In this document: positions 54,189-63,210 of the stretch, piece by piece
Position numbering within the stretch: position 1 is the stretch's first letter
How the letters are laid out: every line of letters begins with the position of its first letter
Source of the DNA: Variovorax sp. J22G73
GTDB taxonomy: Bacteria; Pseudomonadota; Gammaproteobacteria; Burkholderiales; Burkholderiaceae_C
Assembly (NCBI RefSeq): GCF_030317035.1
Contig: NZ_JASZYK010000002.1
Coordinates: forward strand, 372,001 to 436,000
Direction of reading: 5' to 3'
Length of the DNA stretch: 64,000 nucleotides
The notes under the pieces: model-generated
What the model was told of the DNA's origin: nothing
Database searches by the model: none
What the model saw: only the letters and a program-made list of their open reading frames with translations
Program-made: the position numbers and the translations under genes

Positions 54189-56180
54189 TCAGCCCGCGCG
54201 CCGCTGGCCCGCCAGCCGACGCACCACCGTCACCAGCCGGTCGATCTCGTCGAAGGTGTTGTAGAACGCCAGCGACGGCCGCACGGTCGTCTCCACGCCG
54301 AAGCGCCGCAGGATGGGTTGCGCGCAGTGGTGTCCCGTGCGCACCGCGATGCCTTCGTCGTTCAGCGCATGGCCCACCTCTTCGGTGGTGTAGCCGTCGA
54401 GCACGAAGGACATCACGCTGGCCTTGTCGGCCGCAGTGCCGATCAGCCGCACGCCGGGAATGGCGCCGAGCTGCCGCATGCCGTACACCAGCAGGTCGTG
54501 CTCGTAGCGCGCGATGTTCTCGATGCCGACCTTGTTCACGTAGTCGATGGCGGCGCCCAGCCCCACCGCGTCGGCGATGTTGCCGGTGCCCGCCTCGAAC
54601 TTGTTCGGAATGGGCTGGAACACGGTCTTCTCGAAGGTCACGTCGGCAATCATGTTGCCGCCGCCCTGCCACGGGGGCATGTCTTCGAGCACCTCGCGCT
54701 TGCCCCAGACCACGCCGATGCCGGTCGGGCCGAACACCTTGTGGCCGGAGAACACGAAGAAATCGGCGCCGATGTCCTGCACGTCCACCCGCATGTGCGA
54801 GACCGACTGCGCCCCGTCGACCAGCGCCTTGGCGCCCGCGCGGTGCGCCAGCGCGACGATTTCCTTCACCGGCACCACGGTGCCCAGCGCGTTCGACACT
54901 TGCGTGACGGCGACGATCTTCGTGCGGTCGTTCAGCAGCTTGCGGTACTCGTCGAGCAGCACCTGGCCCGAGTCGTCCACCGGAATCACGCGCAGCTTCG
55001 CGCCCTTGGCGGCAGCCAGCTGCTGCCACGGCACGATGTTGGCGTGGTGCTCCAGGTTGGACACGATGATCTCGTCGCCCTCGCCCACGTGCTGGCCGCC
55101 CCAGCTCTTGGCCACGAGGTTGATGGCCTCGGTGGTGCCGCGCACGAAGATCACCTCTTCGACCTCGGGCGCGTTGATGAACTTGCGCACCCGCTCTCGC
55201 GCGCCCTCGTAGGCGTCGGTGGCGCGCGCGGCCAGTTCGTGCGCTGCGCGGTGGATGTTCGAGTTCTCGTGCGCGTAGAAGTACGCGATGCGGTCGATGA
55301 CCGATTGCGGCTTGTGCGTGGTGGCAGCGTTGTCGAACCACACGAGCTGCTTGCCGTTCACCCGCTCCTGCAGGATCGGGAAGTCGCGCCGCACGGCGTT
55401 GACGTCGAACGGCGGGTGCTGGCCGCCGCCGGCCTGCGGCACGGCGTCGGGGCCGCGCGGGTCTGCCTTGGCCGGGGTGACGAAGCCGTTGGGCAGGCGC
55501 ACCGCATCGACGAAGTAGAACTGCGCGTCGCGGCCGGCGCGGGCAGAGGGCTGCGAAGGCCGAGACTGTGGCGCCACGGGCGATGCCGGCCGGGCCGGGG
55601 GCAATTCAAGACCCGCGAACGGATCGTGAATCGTCACTGCGTCGGTCGCGCCCGCCGAGGGATGCCCGTAGCTGTTGTTCAGGAAGTAGAACGGCGAAGC
55701 GCCCGCTTGCGATGTTGAATGCGCGACAGGTGCATTCCCCTGCTGCGGCACGCCCAGCACCGAACTGCCCAGGCGCGGCTCGAAGGCCGGCGCCACCGAC
55801 AGCACCGTGTCCGGCACGCCGTTGCCCGCCACCGCGTGCGGCAGCAAGGCCGGCGCGCGGTTGGCGAGCGAAGGCAGTTGCGTGGGCGACGCGGGCAGCA
55901 CGTTGGCGCCCGGAATCTGCCCCTGCGGAATCGGCGTGCCCGGCACGCTCGGCCCGAAGCCGGCGGGGCTCACGAGCGGCGAGCCCGGCGGGGCCACGTT
56001 GGCGGGGAACTGCGCGCCCGGCACCAGCCCGCTGGCGACGCCGGGAAGCGAGGTCGGCGGGGTACCCGTCAACGCGCCAGGTGCCGTACCCGGCAGTGCG
56101 GCGAACATGGCATTCGCCATGCGCGCGAGCGTGGCCGGATCGAACGGCGCCTCGCCTGGAATCGATGGTGTGCTGCTCAC
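54189..56180 (-). CDS. Cysteine desulfurase cargo of a family 2A encapsulin
   Basis: A 663-residue protein in two parts. Residues about 256-663 are a SufS-type cysteine desulfurase with PLP lysine K481 (SGHKVFGP) and catalytic C619 (RTGHHCAQP). Residues 1-255 form a Pro/Gly/Ala-rich disordered tail with short conserved-looking motifs: FDPATLARMANAMFAALPG (13-31), FYFLNNS (164-170) and FYFVDA (221-226). In described family 2A systems this tail loads the enzyme into the shell. It lies six bases after the shell gene. It turns cysteine into alanine plus persulfide sulfur. Confidence 0.93.
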   Translation of the reverse strand: MSSTPSIPGEAPFDPATLARMANAMFAALPGTAPGALTGTPPTSLPGVASGLVPGAQFPANVAPPGSPLVSPAGFGPSVPGTPIPQGQIPGANVLPASPTQLPSLANRAPALLPHAVAGNGVPDTVLSVAPAFEPRLGSSVLGVPQQGNAPVAHSTSQAGASPFYFLNNSYGHPSAGATDAVTIHDPFAGLELPPARPASPVAPQSRPSQPSARAGRDAQFYFVDAVRLPNGFVTPAKADPRGPDAVPQAGGGQHPPFDVNAVRRDFPILQERVNGKQLVWFDNAATTHKPQSVIDRIAYFYAHENSNIHRAAHELAARATDAYEGARERVRKFINAPEVEEVIFVRGTTEAINLVAKSWGGQHVGEGDEIIVSNLEHHANIVPWQQLAAAKGAKLRVIPVDDSGQVLLDEYRKLLNDRTKIVAVTQVSNALGTVVPVKEIVALAHRAGAKALVDGAQSVSHMRVDVQDIGADFFVFSGHKVFGPTGIGVVWGKREVLEDMPPWQGGGNMIADVTFEKTVFQPIPNKFEAGTGNIADAVGLGAAIDYVNKVGIENIARYEHDLLVYGMRQLGAIPGVRLIGTAADKASVMSFVLDGYTTEEVGHALNDEGIAVRTGHHCAQPILRRFGVETTVRPSLAFYNTFDEIDRLVTVVRRLAGQRRAG

Positions 56181-56186
56181 CGCGGC

Positions 56187-57119
56187 TTACTTGTAGGTGT
56201 CGGCGTAGTCGTGGTACTTGCCGATCTCGACGTCGTCGAGCACGGCCAGCGCGTCGGTGGTCAGCACCGCCAGCGAGCAGTACAGCGAGATCAGGTACGA
56301 CGCGATCGCATGGTTGTTGATGCCCATGAAGCGCACCGACAACCCCGGGCCCTGCTCGCCCGACAGGCCGGGCTGGAAGAGCCCCACCACGCCCTGGCGC
56401 TTGTCGCCCACGCGCAGCAGCAGGATCTTGCTCTTGCCGTCGGCCACCGGCACCTTGTTCGACGGAATCAGCGGAATGCCGCGCCAGGTGATGAACTGCG
56501 AGCCGAACAGGCTCACGGTGGGCGGCGGCGTGCCGCGGCGCGTGGCTTCGCGGCCGAAGGCGGCAATGGCCAGCGGATGGGTCAGGAAGAAGGCGGGCTC
56601 CTTCCACACCTTGGTCAGCAGCTCGTCGAGGTCGTCGGGCGTGGGGGCGCCGGTGAGCGGGAAAATGCGCTGCTCTTCCGTCACCTGCGCCAGCAGGCCG
56701 TAGTCGGGGTTGTTGATGAGCTCGCTCTCCTGGTTCTCCTTGATCGTCTCGATCGTCAGGCGCAGCTGTTCCTTGATCTGGTCGTGCGGGCTGCTGTAGA
56801 GGTCGGAGATGCGGGTGTGCACGTCGAGCACGGTGCTCACGGCGTTCAGGAAGTGCTCGCGCGGGTTTTCTTCGTAGTCGACGAAGGTGCGCGGCAGCTG
56901 GTTTTCTTCTTCGCGCGAGGTGCAGGTGACCTTGATCGACTCGGGGTTCTTGACCTTGTTGACGCGGTAGATGCCCGCTTCCACCGGCACCCACTGCAGC
57001 AGGTGCGTCAGCCAGCGCGGGCTGATCGTCTCGAGCTGGGGAACGGTCTTGGTGGCATTGGCTAGCTGGCGTGCGGCGTTGTCGCCAAGGGCGGTGGTAC
57101 CACCGACTGTTGCGCTCAT
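56187..57119 (-). CDS. Family 2A encapsulin nanocompartment shell protein (SrpI-like)
   Basis: A 310-residue HK97-fold shell protein. TVPQLETISPRWLTHLLQWVPVEAGIYRVNKVK at the start, RTFVDYEENPREHFLNAVSTVLDVHTRISDLYSSPHDQIKEQLRLT and RFMGINNHAIASYLISLYCSLAVLTTDALAVLDDVEIGKYHDY at the end are the marks of the family 2A group. Its gene is between a small XRE regulator and the desulfurase cargo, with rhodanese and serine acetyltransferase upstream, exactly the described system. The shell would sequester sulfur chemistry. Confidence 0.95.
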   Translation of the reverse strand: MSATVGGTTALGDNAARQLANATKTVPQLETISPRWLTHLLQWVPVEAGIYRVNKVKNPESIKVTCTSREEENQLPRTFVDYEENPREHFLNAVSTVLDVHTRISDLYSSPHDQIKEQLRLTIETIKENQESELINNPDYGLLAQVTEEQRIFPLTGAPTPDDLDELLTKVWKEPAFFLTHPLAIAAFGREATRRGTPPPTVSLFGSQFITWRGIPLIPSNKVPVADGKSKILLLRVGDKRQGVVGLFQPGLSGEQGPGLSVRFMGINNHAIASYLISLYCSLAVLTTDALAVLDDVEIGKYHDYADTYK

Positions 57120-57180
57120 GGATCAAGGCTCCTGTTGGGAAGAAAGTGGCCGCCAGTGTCCGGCGGCCACGGGTTTTCCC

Positions 57181-57450
57181 TCAACAGGCTATAGCCGCCA
57201 AGTTGATCCGCCGCGCAAGGCGCGATTGCTCCAGCTGCTCGCAGCGCATGAGCAGGCCCACCATGTTGATGCCCAGCGCCGTGGCCAGCTTCTGCGCGGT
57301 GACGATCGACGGAATGACCCGCCCGCGCTCGATCTCGCCCACGTAGGAGCGGTTCAGGTCGGAGCGCTCCGCCAGCTCTTCCTGCGACCAGCCCTTGCCT
57401 TCGCGCAGCTGGCGCACCGTGACACCGAAGTCTTCGACGAACGCCTTCAT
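57181..57450 (-). CDS. Small XRE-family regulator of the encapsulin operon
   Basis: An 89-residue protein with a single helix-turn-helix (FGVTVRQLREGKGWSQEELAERSDLNRSYVGEIERGRVIPSIVTAQKLATALG). Its ATG overlaps the stop of the serine acetyltransferase gene (ATGA), and the shell gene begins 61 bases later. Its single cysteine is the last residue of the protein (NLAAIAC). It probably regulates this operon; the ligand is unknown. Confidence 0.88.
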   Translation of the reverse strand: MKAFVEDFGVTVRQLREGKGWSQEELAERSDLNRSYVGEIERGRVIPSIVTAQKLATALGINMVGLLMRCEQLEQSRLARRINLAAIAC

Positions 57451-58364
57451 GCGCCGCCACCCGCCTTCGGTGCGTTCTGCAGGCTGGCCTGCGTGACGCT
57501 GGCACCCGGGGGCACGTCGTCGGTGATCCACACGTTGCCGCCGATGACCGCGCCCTTGCCCAGCGTGACGCGCCCGAGGATGGTGGCGCCCGCGTAGATG
57601 ACCACGTCGTCCTCCACCACCGGGTGCCGCGGCAAGCCCTTCTGCAGGTTGCCTTCGGTGTCGGTGGGAAAGCGCTTGGCGCCGAGCGTGACGGCCTGGT
57701 ACAGCCGTACGCGCTTGCCGATGACGGCCGTTTCGCCGATGACGACGCCCGTGCCGTGGTCGATGAAGAAGCCCGCGTCGATCTTCGCGCCGGGGTGGAT
57801 GTCGATGCCCGTCTGCCCGTGCGCCAGCTCGGCCACGATGCGCGCCAACAGCGGCAGGCCGAGCTTGTAGAGCTCGTGCGCCAGGCGGTGGTGGATCATC
57901 GCGAGCACGCCCGGGTAGCACAACAGCACCTCGTCCACGCTGCGCGCGGCGGGGTCGCCCTGGTAGGCGGCGAGCACGTCGCTGTCGAGCAGGCGGCGAA
58001 GGCCGGGCAGCGCATTCGCGAACTTGCGAATGGCGTCGGTGGCGATGTCGTCTATTTCGTGGGCCGGTCGCGGCTCGTGGCGCGCGTTGAAGTTCAGCTC
58101 CAGCCGGGCCTGCACCAGCAGCGCCTGCAGGGCCGAGTCGAGCGTGTGGCCGACGTAGAAGTCTTCGCTCTCGTGGCGCAGGTCCGGCGGGCCAAGCCGC
58201 ATGGGAAAGAGCGCGCCTTTCAGCGACTCCACGGTCTGCGAGAGCGCCTCGCGCGACGGAAACTCGCGCGCGCCGGGTTCGCGCGAACGGCGCTGCGAAT
58301 CGCGCCATTCGTCTCGCACGCCGTGCAGCGCACGAACGATGTCGCTCACTTCGAAATGGGCCAT
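57447..58364 (-). CDS. epsC: Serine O-acetyltransferase EpsC
   Basis: A 305-residue EpsC-type enzyme making O-acetylserine for cysteine synthesis. It has DEVLLCYPGVLAMIHHRLAHELYKLGLPLLARIVAELAH and the left-handed helix repeats with GIDIHPGAKIDAGFFIDHGTGVVIGETAVIG. The ATG at 58364 (MAHFEVSDIVRAL) is used. It lies 37 bases after the rhodanese gene. Its presence beside the desulfurase nanocompartment is characteristic of family 2A systems. Confidence 0.95.
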   Translation of the reverse strand: MAHFEVSDIVRALHGVRDEWRDSQRRSREPGAREFPSREALSQTVESLKGALFPMRLGPPDLRHESEDFYVGHTLDSALQALLVQARLELNFNARHEPRPAHEIDDIATDAIRKFANALPGLRRLLDSDVLAAYQGDPAARSVDEVLLCYPGVLAMIHHRLAHELYKLGLPLLARIVAELAHGQTGIDIHPGAKIDAGFFIDHGTGVVIGETAVIGKRVRLYQAVTLGAKRFPTDTEGNLQKGLPRHPVVEDDVVIYAGATILGRVTLGKGAVIGGNVWITDDVPPGASVTQASLQNAPKAGGGA

Positions 58365-58401
58365 GTAGGTGCTTTCCGTGGAGGGTCGGTGGTTTAGCGG
58401 A

Positions 58402-58884
58402 TCAGTCTTGCACCCACGGCAGGCCGTGGAAGCGCCAGCCGTCGGAGCCGCCGCGGTGCTGGCGCTCGTCGATCTCGCCTTCGAAGCCTTCGAGCACGTT
58501 GAACACCTGCGTGAAGCCGGCCTTGGCAGCAGCCTCGGCCGCCAGCGCCGAGCGCTTGCCGCTGCGGCACAGCAGCAGCGCCACGGCCTCCTTGCCGCCG
58601 TCTTTCGCCAGCCTGGCTTCCAGCTCGCGCACGAAGCGCGGGTTGCGGGTGAGCGCGGTGCCCGTGGCCCAGGCCACGTGCACGCCCTCTGGCACATGGC
58701 CGACAAACTTGCGCTCTTCGCCCGAGCGCACGTCGACCAGCACGGCCGCCCCGCTCTTCACGAGCTCCCAGGCGACCGGGGGCGTCACGCCGCCGGCGTA
58801 GGGCCACCCTGCTTCGCTGGCGTGGCGGCGGGCCTCTTCGAGGGCGGGCGGCAGGGAGACGACGTCTTCAACTTCCACTGACAT
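58402..58884 (-). CDS. Rhodanese-like sulfurtransferase
   Basis: A 160-residue single-domain rhodanese. The catalytic cysteine is C106 in the loop CRSGKRS, with LVDVRSGEERKFVGHVPEGVHV before it. It would take persulfide sulfur and pass it to thiols or cyanide. AGGAG lies nine bases before ATG 58884. It is the first gene of the rhodanese-epsC-xre-shell-cargo operon. Confidence 0.92.
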   Translation of the reverse strand: MSVEVEDVVSLPPALEEARRHASEAGWPYAGGVTPPVAWELVKSGAAVLVDVRSGEERKFVGHVPEGVHVAWATGTALTRNPRFVRELEARLAKDGGKEAVALLLCRSGKRSALAAEAAAKAGFTQVFNVLEGFEGEIDERQHRGGSDGWRFHGLPWVQD

Positions 58885-58943
58885 GGGCTTTGGCTCCTGT
58901 TGTGCGTGGGTGCATGCCATCTTGATTGATGGCGATCGCCACC

Positions 58944-58971
58944 ACTGTAGGAGTACAGGCGTGAAGATCAA
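58944..58971 (-). promoter_or_regulatory. Candidate promoter of the encapsulin operon
   Basis: On the minus strand TTGATC (58971-58966) and TACAGT (58949-58944) are 16 bases apart, about 60 bases before the rhodanese ATG. No other good pair was found in this gap. A palindrome GGCGATCGCC lies between it and the gene. Confidence 0.35.
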
Positions 58972-59054
58972 ACGACTGAAAAGGCGATTCTTTAGAACCA
59001 ATCCGTATATCGCGCCCTTCTTTGTGCCCTTCGCTGCTTTTCCCGCACCAGACA

Positions 59055-59087
59055 CAAAAAAACCCGGCCGCCGCGAGGCGCCGGGTT
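59055..59087 (-). terminator. Rho-independent terminator after the TOBE gene
   Basis: On the minus strand AACCCGG pairs with CCGGGTT around a 13-base GC-rich loop and is followed by a run of seven T. It lies 22 bases after the stop of the TOBE-domain gene. Confidence 0.75.
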
Positions 59088-59108
59088 GCCGAGGGCCCCG
59101 CGGGACGC

Positions 59109-59324
59109 TCAGAGCTTGGCGATCGACACTTCGGTCGACTTCACCAGCGCGACCACGTCGGAGCCCACCTTCAGTTGCAGCTCGTCGACCGAGCGCGTGG
59201 TGATCACCGAGGTGACGATGCCCCAGGCGGTCTCGACATCGACTTCGGAGACGACGTCGCCGCGGATGATTTCGCGGACCTTGCCCTTGAACTGGTTGCG
59301 TACGTTGATGGCTTGGATGGACAT
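59109..59324 (-). CDS. Molbindin-type TOBE-domain protein
   Basis: A 71-residue single-TOBE protein (MSIQAINVRNQFKGKVREI...SELQ-type end, VALVKSTEVSIAKL). The motif NQFKGKV and VVALVKSTEV are those of molybdate-binding molbindins, which store or transport molybdate, and sometimes other oxyanions such as sulfate or tungstate. It is a separate small gene between the sulfur operon and the nitroreductase gene. ATG 59324 with a good leader is used. Confidence 0.88.
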   Translation of the reverse strand: MSIQAINVRNQFKGKVREIIRGDVVSEVDVETAWGIVTSVITTRSVDELQLKVGSDVVALVKSTEVSIAKL

Positions 59325-59396
59325 GATGGGTTCTCTTTCAGGTTGAGGAAATTCGTTGAGGAAAAGCACGAGGCAATGAAATGAAGGGCGCCGCCG

Positions 59397-59993
59397 TCAG
59401 ACGATCTCGGCCACTTCGTCGAACGCCAGCCGGGGGCCGCGCTCGAAGGTGCCGGCGTGGTCGGCCACACCCAGGTTGACCAGGAAGTTCGCCTTGTAGC
59501 GGCCGTCCGGGAAGAAGGTCTTGTCGACCAGCTCGGCGTTGAAGCCCGACTGCGGGCCCGCGTCCAGCCCCAGCGAGCGCGCCGCCAGGATCAGGTAGGC
59601 GCCCTGCAGGCTGCTGTTGCGGAATGCCGTGGCCTGCGCCGCCTCGGCGCTGTTCTCGAAGATGGGCTTGGCGTCGTAGGCCGGGAACTGCGCGGGCAGG
59701 TGCTCGTAGAAGCGGGTGTCGTGCGCCACGATCACCGTCACGCCGGCGGCCAGCGTCTGCGCGGCGTTGCCGCCCGAGACGGCCGGCTTCAGCCGGGCCT
59801 TGGCTTCTTCGCTGCGCACGAACACGTAGCGTGCCGGCTGCGCGTTGAACGCGGTCGGGCCCCACTTGAGCAGGTCGTACAGCTGGCGGATGAGTTCGTC
59901 GCTCACGGGCACGGGCTTGAAGGCGTGCACGGTGCGTGCCTTGCGGAACAGCTGGTCCAGCGCGGCGTCGGGAATGGCTTGCAGTGTGGTCAT
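59397..59993 (-). CDS. Nitroreductase family, malonic semialdehyde reductase-like (RutE/HadB)
   Basis: A 198-residue FMN reductase. [45 protein letters not shown] is the start of the RutE/HadB group, with [26 protein letters not shown] at the end. These enzymes reduce malonic semialdehyde in pyrimidine breakdown or act on nitro compounds. No other rut gene is near, so the real substrate is open. It follows the sulfhydrylase gene by 19 bases. Confidence 0.85.
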   Translation of the reverse strand: MTTLQAIPDAALDQLFRKARTVHAFKPVPVSDELIRQLYDLLKWGPTAFNAQPARYVFVRSEEAKARLKPAVSGGNAAQTLAAGVTVIVAHDTRFYEHLPAQFPAYDAKPIFENSAEAAQATAFRNSSLQGAYLILAARSLGLDAGPQSGFNAELVDKTFFPDGRYKANFLVNLGVADHAGTFERGPRLAFDEVAEIV

Positions 59994-60012
59994 GGTTTCA
60001 GGAAGGCGGTTT

Positions 60013-61302
60013 TCAGTTCGATGCCGCGGCCAGCGCCTGGTCGAGGTCGGCAATGAGGTCGTCGATGTGCTCGATGCCCACCGACAGGCGCACCGTGTCT
60101 TCGGTCACGCCGGCCTTGGCCAGTTCTTCGGGCGACAGCTGGCGGTGCGTGGTCGATGCGGGGTGCGTGGCCAGCGAGCGCACGTCGCCGATGTTCACCA
60201 GGCGCGTGAAGAGCTTCAGCGCATCGAGAAACTTCGCCCCGCCCTCGCGGCCGGCACCAATGCCGAAAGTGAGCACGCCGCTGGATCGCCCGCCGAAATA
60301 TTTCTTCGCCAGCGCGTGGTCGGCGTGGTCTTCGAGCGCGGCGTAGTTGACCCAGTTCACCGACTTGTTGCGCTTCAGGTGCTGCGCCACCGCCAGCGCG
60401 TTGCTGCTGATGCGGTCCATGCGCAGCGCGAGCGTCTCGATGCCCTGCAGGATCAGGAACGCGTTGAAGGGCGAGATGGCCGCGCCCGTGTTGCGCAGCG
60501 GCACCACGCGCGCACGGCCGATGTAGGCCGCCGGGCCCAGCGCCTCGGTGTAGACCACGCCGTGGTAGCTCGGGTCGGGCTCGTTCAGTCGCTTGAAGCG
60601 CTGCTTGTGCTCGGCCCACGGGAACTTGCCCGAATCGACGATGGCCCCGCCGATGCTGGTGCCGTGGCCGCCCAGGTACTTGGTGAGCGAGTGCACCACG
60701 ATGTCGGCGCCGTGCTCGATGGGCCGGCTCAGGTACGGCGAGGGCACGGTGTTGTCGACGATGAGCGGCACGCCGTGGCGGTGCGCGATCTCGGCGATGG
60801 CCGCAATGTCGGTCACGTTGCCCGCGGGATTGCCCAGCGACTCCACGAACACCGCCTTCGTCTTGTCGTCGAACAGCTTCTCAAAGCTGTTCGGGTCGCG
60901 GTGGTCGGCAAAGCGCGTGGTGATGCCGAACTGCGGCAGCGTGTGCGCGAACAGGTTGTAGGTGCCGCCGTAGAGCGCGGTGCTGCTGATGATGTTGTCG
61001 CCGGCCTCGGCGATGGTCTGGATCGCGTAGGTCACCGCCGCCTGGCCCGAGGCAAGCGCCAGCGCGGCAATGCCGCCTTCGAGCGCGGCCACGCGCTGCT
61101 CGAGCACGTCCTGCGTCGGGTTGTTGATGCGGGTGTAGATGTTGCCCGGCACCTTCAGGTCGAACAGGTCCGCGCCGTGCTGCGCGCTGTCGAACGCGTA
61201 GGCCACCGTCTGGTAGATGGGGGGCGCCACCGCGCGCGTGGTGGGCTCGGGCGAATAGCCGGCGTGCACCGAGAGGGTTTCGAATTTCCAGTTCTGCGAC
61301 AT
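60013..61302 (-). CDS. metY: O-acetylhomoserine aminocarboxypropyltransferase (sulfhydrylase)
   Basis: A 429-residue Cys/Met-metabolism PLP enzyme that makes homocysteine from O-acetylhomoserine and sulfide. PLP lysine K208 lies in [12 protein letters not shown], with [21 protein letters not shown] early and [21 protein letters not shown] before it. Length and motifs are those of MetY. It sits just after the sulfonate transporter genes, so sulfite or sulfide released from sulfonates could feed it. Confidence 0.93.
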   Translation of the reverse strand: MSQNWKFETLSVHAGYSPEPTTRAVAPPIYQTVAYAFDSAQHGADLFDLKVPGNIYTRINNPTQDVLEQRVAALEGGIAALALASGQAAVTYAIQTIAEAGDNIISSTALYGGTYNLFAHTLPQFGITTRFADHRDPNSFEKLFDDKTKAVFVESLGNPAGNVTDIAAIAEIAHRHGVPLIVDNTVPSPYLSRPIEHGADIVVHSLTKYLGGHGTSIGGAIVDSGKFPWAEHKQRFKRLNEPDPSYHGVVYTEALGPAAYIGRARVVPLRNTGAAISPFNAFLILQGIETLALRMDRISSNALAVAQHLKRNKSVNWVNYAALEDHADHALAKKYFGGRSSGVLTFGIGAGREGGAKFLDALKLFTRLVNIGDVRSLATHPASTTHRQLSPEELAKAGVTEDTVRLSVGIEHIDDLIADLDQALAAASN

Positions 61303-61348
61303 GCGACTGCCTTTCAAATGGCCAAACTTGGCAAAGGGATGAAGACGC

Positions 61349-62203
61349 TCAGATCGCCCAGCGCAGCGCGTGCGCGGGGGTGTTGAGCCAGCTTGCGTCG
61401 GTGCTCTCTGGCGCGGTGTCTTCCGGCTTCTGCAGCACCCTGTCGAGGATTCGTTTTTCAATGGCCGCGAAGGCCGGGTCGCCCTGCGAGCGAGGGCGGG
61501 CCAGCGCGATGTTCTCGTCGAGCGCGATGCGCCCGTCTTCGATCAGGATCACGCGGTCGGCCAGCGCCACGGCCTCCTGCACGTCGTGCGTCACCAGCAG
61601 CGCGGTGAAGCGGTGGCGCTGCCACAGGTTCTCGATGAGGCGGTGCATCTCGATGCGGGTGAGCGCGTCGAGCGCGCCCAGCGGCTCGTCCAGCAGCAGC
61701 AGCCGCGGGTGGTGCACCAGCGCGCGCGCCAGGGCCACGCGCTGGCGCTGGCCGCCCGACAGGCGCGCCGGCCATTCGTTCTCGCGGTCGGCCAGGCCCA
61801 CGTGCGCCAGCACTTCCTTGCCGCGCGCCTTGGCGTCGGCGGGCAGGCCCAGCGTCACGTTGTCGAGCACCCGGCGCCAGGGCAGCAGGCGCGCCTCCTG
61901 GAACATGATGCGGGTGTCGTCGTGCAGGCCGTGCACGGCGCGCCCGTCGGTGTAGAGGCCGCCGTCGCTCGGCTCCTCGAGCCCCGCGATGAGCCGCAGC
62001 AGCGTGCTCTTGCCGCAGCCGCTGCGCCCGACGATGGCGATGAACTGGCCCGGCTCGATGGTCAGGCGCGTGTTGCGCAGCACCTCGCGCGCGCCGTAGC
62101 GTTTGTGCAGGCCGCGGGCCTCCAGGCGGACGCCGCCGGCAATGGCTTGCGGGTGACCTTGGGCCTGGGCCTGGGGTTGGATGTCTTTCAGTGCGGCACT
62201 CAT
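61349..62203 (-). CDS. ssuB: Aliphatic sulfonate ABC transporter ATPase (SsuB-like)
   Basis: A 284-residue ATPase with Walker [10 protein letters not shown] at 59-67, signature [15 protein letters not shown] and Walker [62 protein letters not shown] is typical of SsuB. It starts four bases before the binding-protein gene ends and drives the SsuC-like permease. Confidence 0.92.
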   Translation of the reverse strand: MSAALKDIQPQAQAQGHPQAIAGGVRLEARGLHKRYGAREVLRNTRLTIEPGQFIAIVGRSGCGKSTLLRLIAGLEEPSDGGLYTDGRAVHGLHDDTRIMFQEARLLPWRRVLDNVTLGLPADAKARGKEVLAHVGLADRENEWPARLSGGQRQRVALARALVHHPRLLLLDEPLGALDALTRIEMHRLIENLWQRHRFTALLVTHDVQEAVALADRVILIEDGRIALDENIALARPRSQGDPAFAAIEKRILDRVLQKPEDTAPESTDASWLNTPAHALRWAI

Positions 62204-62207
62204 GGTT

Positions 62208-63200
62208 TCAGGCTCCCGGCTTGAACAGCGCCACGTTCAGCGCATCGATTTTTTTCGGCAGCAGCTTCTCGGCGAAGAAGGCATCGGCAATGCGCTGCTG
62301 TTCGCCCAGGCCTTCGGGCACTACCGGGCGCACCGCGTAGCTGCGGCGGGCGTTGGCCTGCTCGATGGTGGCGGCGTCCAGCCCCCACACGGGCGCGAGC
62401 AGCGCGGCGGCGTCCTTCGGGCTTTGCTTGACCCACTTGCCGGTCTTCTCGAGCTCGGCGTAGACCACGCGCAGCACATCGGGCCGCGCCTTCGCGAACT
62501 TGGTGCTCGCCAGGTAGTAGCGCTGGTAAGACGCGATGCCCGCGCCGTCGGCCAGCACGCGCACGTTCGACTGGCGCTGCGCGGCGGCCAGGAACGGGTC
62601 CCACACCACCCACGCATCGATGGCGCCCTTCTCGAAGGCCGCGCGGCCGTCGGCGGGCGTGAGGTACGCGGGCGTGATGTCCTTGAACGACAGGCCGGCC
62701 TTTTCCAGCGCGGCAATCAGCAGGTAGTGCGCACCGGCCGCCTTGGCGAAGCCGACCTTCTTGCCCTTCAGGTCGGCCACGGTCTTCAGCGGCGAGTCTT
62801 CGCGCACCACGATCGCCTGCGCGGCGGGCGACGGCGCCTCCTGCGCGATGAAGGTCAGGTCGGCGCCGGCGGCCTGCGCGAACACGGGCACGGTGTCGGC
62901 CACGTCGGCGCTGATGTCGAGGTTGTCCAGGTTCAGCGCCTCCAGCAGCGGCAGGCCGCTGGTGAACTCGTGCCAGCTCACGTTCACGTTGAGCGGCGCG
63001 AGCTGCTTTTCGAGCGCGCCCTGCACCTTCAGCACGGCGATCAGCGTGGAAGATTTCTGGTAGCCGATGCGCACGGTCGAAGTGCGCGCCGGGGTGCCCT
63101 GCGCAAAGGCCGAAGTGGCCGTGCCGGCTGCGGTGGCGCCGAGCGCGCCCAGCGTGGCGATGGCGGCGCGGCGGGACAGCTTGAAGTCGAAGTTCGTCAT
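62208..63200 (-). CDS. ssuA: Aliphatic sulfonate ABC transporter binding protein (SsuA-like)
   Basis: A 330-residue periplasmic binding protein. The signal peptide ([26 protein letters not shown]) resembles a twin-arginine type. [69 protein letters not shown] and [13 protein letters not shown] fit the SsuA family. It lies between the permease and ATPase genes. Confidence 0.92.
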   Translation of the reverse strand: MTNFDFKLSRRAAIATLGALGATAAGTATSAFAQGTPARTSTVRIGYQKSSTLIAVLKVQGALEKQLAPLNVNVSWHEFTSGLPLLEALNLDNLDISADVADTVPVFAQAAGADLTFIAQEAPSPAAQAIVVREDSPLKTVADLKGKKVGFAKAAGAHYLLIAALEKAGLSFKDITPAYLTPADGRAAFEKGAIDAWVVWDPFLAAAQRQSNVRVLADGAGIASYQRYYLASTKFAKARPDVLRVVYAELEKTGKWVKQSPKDAAALLAPVWGLDAATIEQANARRSYAVRPVVPEGLGEQQRIADAFFAEKLLPKKIDALNVALFKPGA

Positions 63201-63210
63201 GCCCGTGCCC

